A stretch of DNA of 32,024 nt from Comamonadaceae bacterium (GTDB lineage Bacteria; Pseudomonadota; Gammaproteobacteria; Burkholderiales; Burkholderiaceae_C): contig CANHDQ010000005.1 of NCBI GenBank assembly GCA_947459405.1, forward strand, positions 1 through 32,024, written 5' to 3'. The notes under the pieces were generated by a model that made no database searches, was not told the DNA's origin, and worked only from the letters and a program-made list of their open reading frames with translations. Of this stretch, positions 31,995 to 32,024 are shown piece after piece. Each line of letters begins with the position of its first letter. Positions within the stretch are counted from its first letter, which is position 1. The translations under genes and the position numbers were made by a program.

Positions 31995-32024
31995 TCACCG
32001 CAGCTCAGGAATGCCAAGTCACGA

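Larger units (their letters stand above)
31513..32024. other. Non-coding terminal region with hairpin repeats
   Basis: About 510 bp with no credible gene. It contains three related hairpin elements (31546-31648, 31710-31814, 31890-31994), a separate GGCCGAG/CTCGGCC hairpin (31655-31680) between the first and second, and a 180-bp tandem periodicity. The window ends inside the repeat, so the array may continue. Confidence 0.8.

Noticed and set aside
31613-32017. 134-residue minus-strand ORF with an internal 60-residue repeat
   Set aside because: The repeat arises because the 180-bp period is divisible by three. There is no RBS, and the DNA is better explained by hairpin elements; conservation follows base pairing rather than codons.
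31546-32024. Integron attC array or CRISPR
   Set aside because: No GTTRRRY/RYYYAAC core sites and no integrase are visible. The conserved parts lie in loops rather than at the ends, and there are no short regular spacers.

Overview
The window is GC-rich, gene-dense DNA from a betaproteobacterium of the order Burkholderiales, possibly the family Comamonadaceae. This rests on gene families and layout: rph-rdgB-hemW, rpmB-rpmG followed by a SlyD-type isomerase, a complete sulfate ABC transporter, a homodimeric pyruvate dehydrogenase E1, and a KGG stress protein. The placement is inference, because no rRNA or tRNA gene is visible to fix it. I see no insertion sequence, prophage or CRISPR array.

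Layout. 1-2.6 kb: two divergent thiolases of different types sharing an AT-rich regulatory gap with a PsrA-like half-palindrome. 2.7-11.3 kb: a cell-envelope block. It holds a secreted NlpC/P60 peptidase, then a tightly packed plus-strand unit (secreted glucosaminidase, MBOAT O-acyltransferase, DHHW/AlgJ-like SGNH protein, large SGNH lipoprotein). That unit is flanked on both sides by minus-strand LysM proteins, one carrying an SGNH hydrolase and one a glucosaminidase. Together they look like machinery that moves acetyl groups across the inner membrane, adds or removes them on a glycan (most likely peptidoglycan), and cuts that glycan. 11.5-14.3 kb: minus-strand rph-rdgB-hemW and a small membrane protein, coupled by short overlaps. 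14.3-15.6 kb: rpmB-rpmG behind a consensus -10 and a structured leader, then slyD. 15.6-19.7 kb: an AI-2E/PerM family permease, an XPD/DinG-like helicase with an N-terminal RecB-like nuclease region, and a small acidic protein. 20-24.3 kb: a KGG protein and divergent sbp-cysT-cysW-cysA. 24.3-27.6 kb: a stand-alone E1 dehydrogenase and a divergent Lrp/AsnC regulator with a perfect inverted repeat between them. 27.6-31.5 kb: a ureD without urease genes, a delta-9 type desaturase, an RsmB/NOP RNA methyltransferase and a DUF1653 protein.

The last 0.5 kb holds the most unusual structure: three copies of a roughly 105-bp hairpin element. One copy is inverted relative to the other two, which are exactly 180 bp apart. 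Strand-separated internal-loop sequences and a TGGC apical loop are conserved, while the stems differ in sequence between copies yet remain complementary. That is the signature of a selected DNA or RNA fold rather than a simple transposon remnant. I do not recognise the family.

A second theme is start architecture. At least five genes (NlpC/P60, dinG-like, lrp, ureD, rsmB) have a -10-like hexamer 6 or 8 nt before the ATG and no Shine-Dalgarno sequence, which suggests leaderless mRNAs. All functional calls come from reading motifs by eye. No database search was possible.
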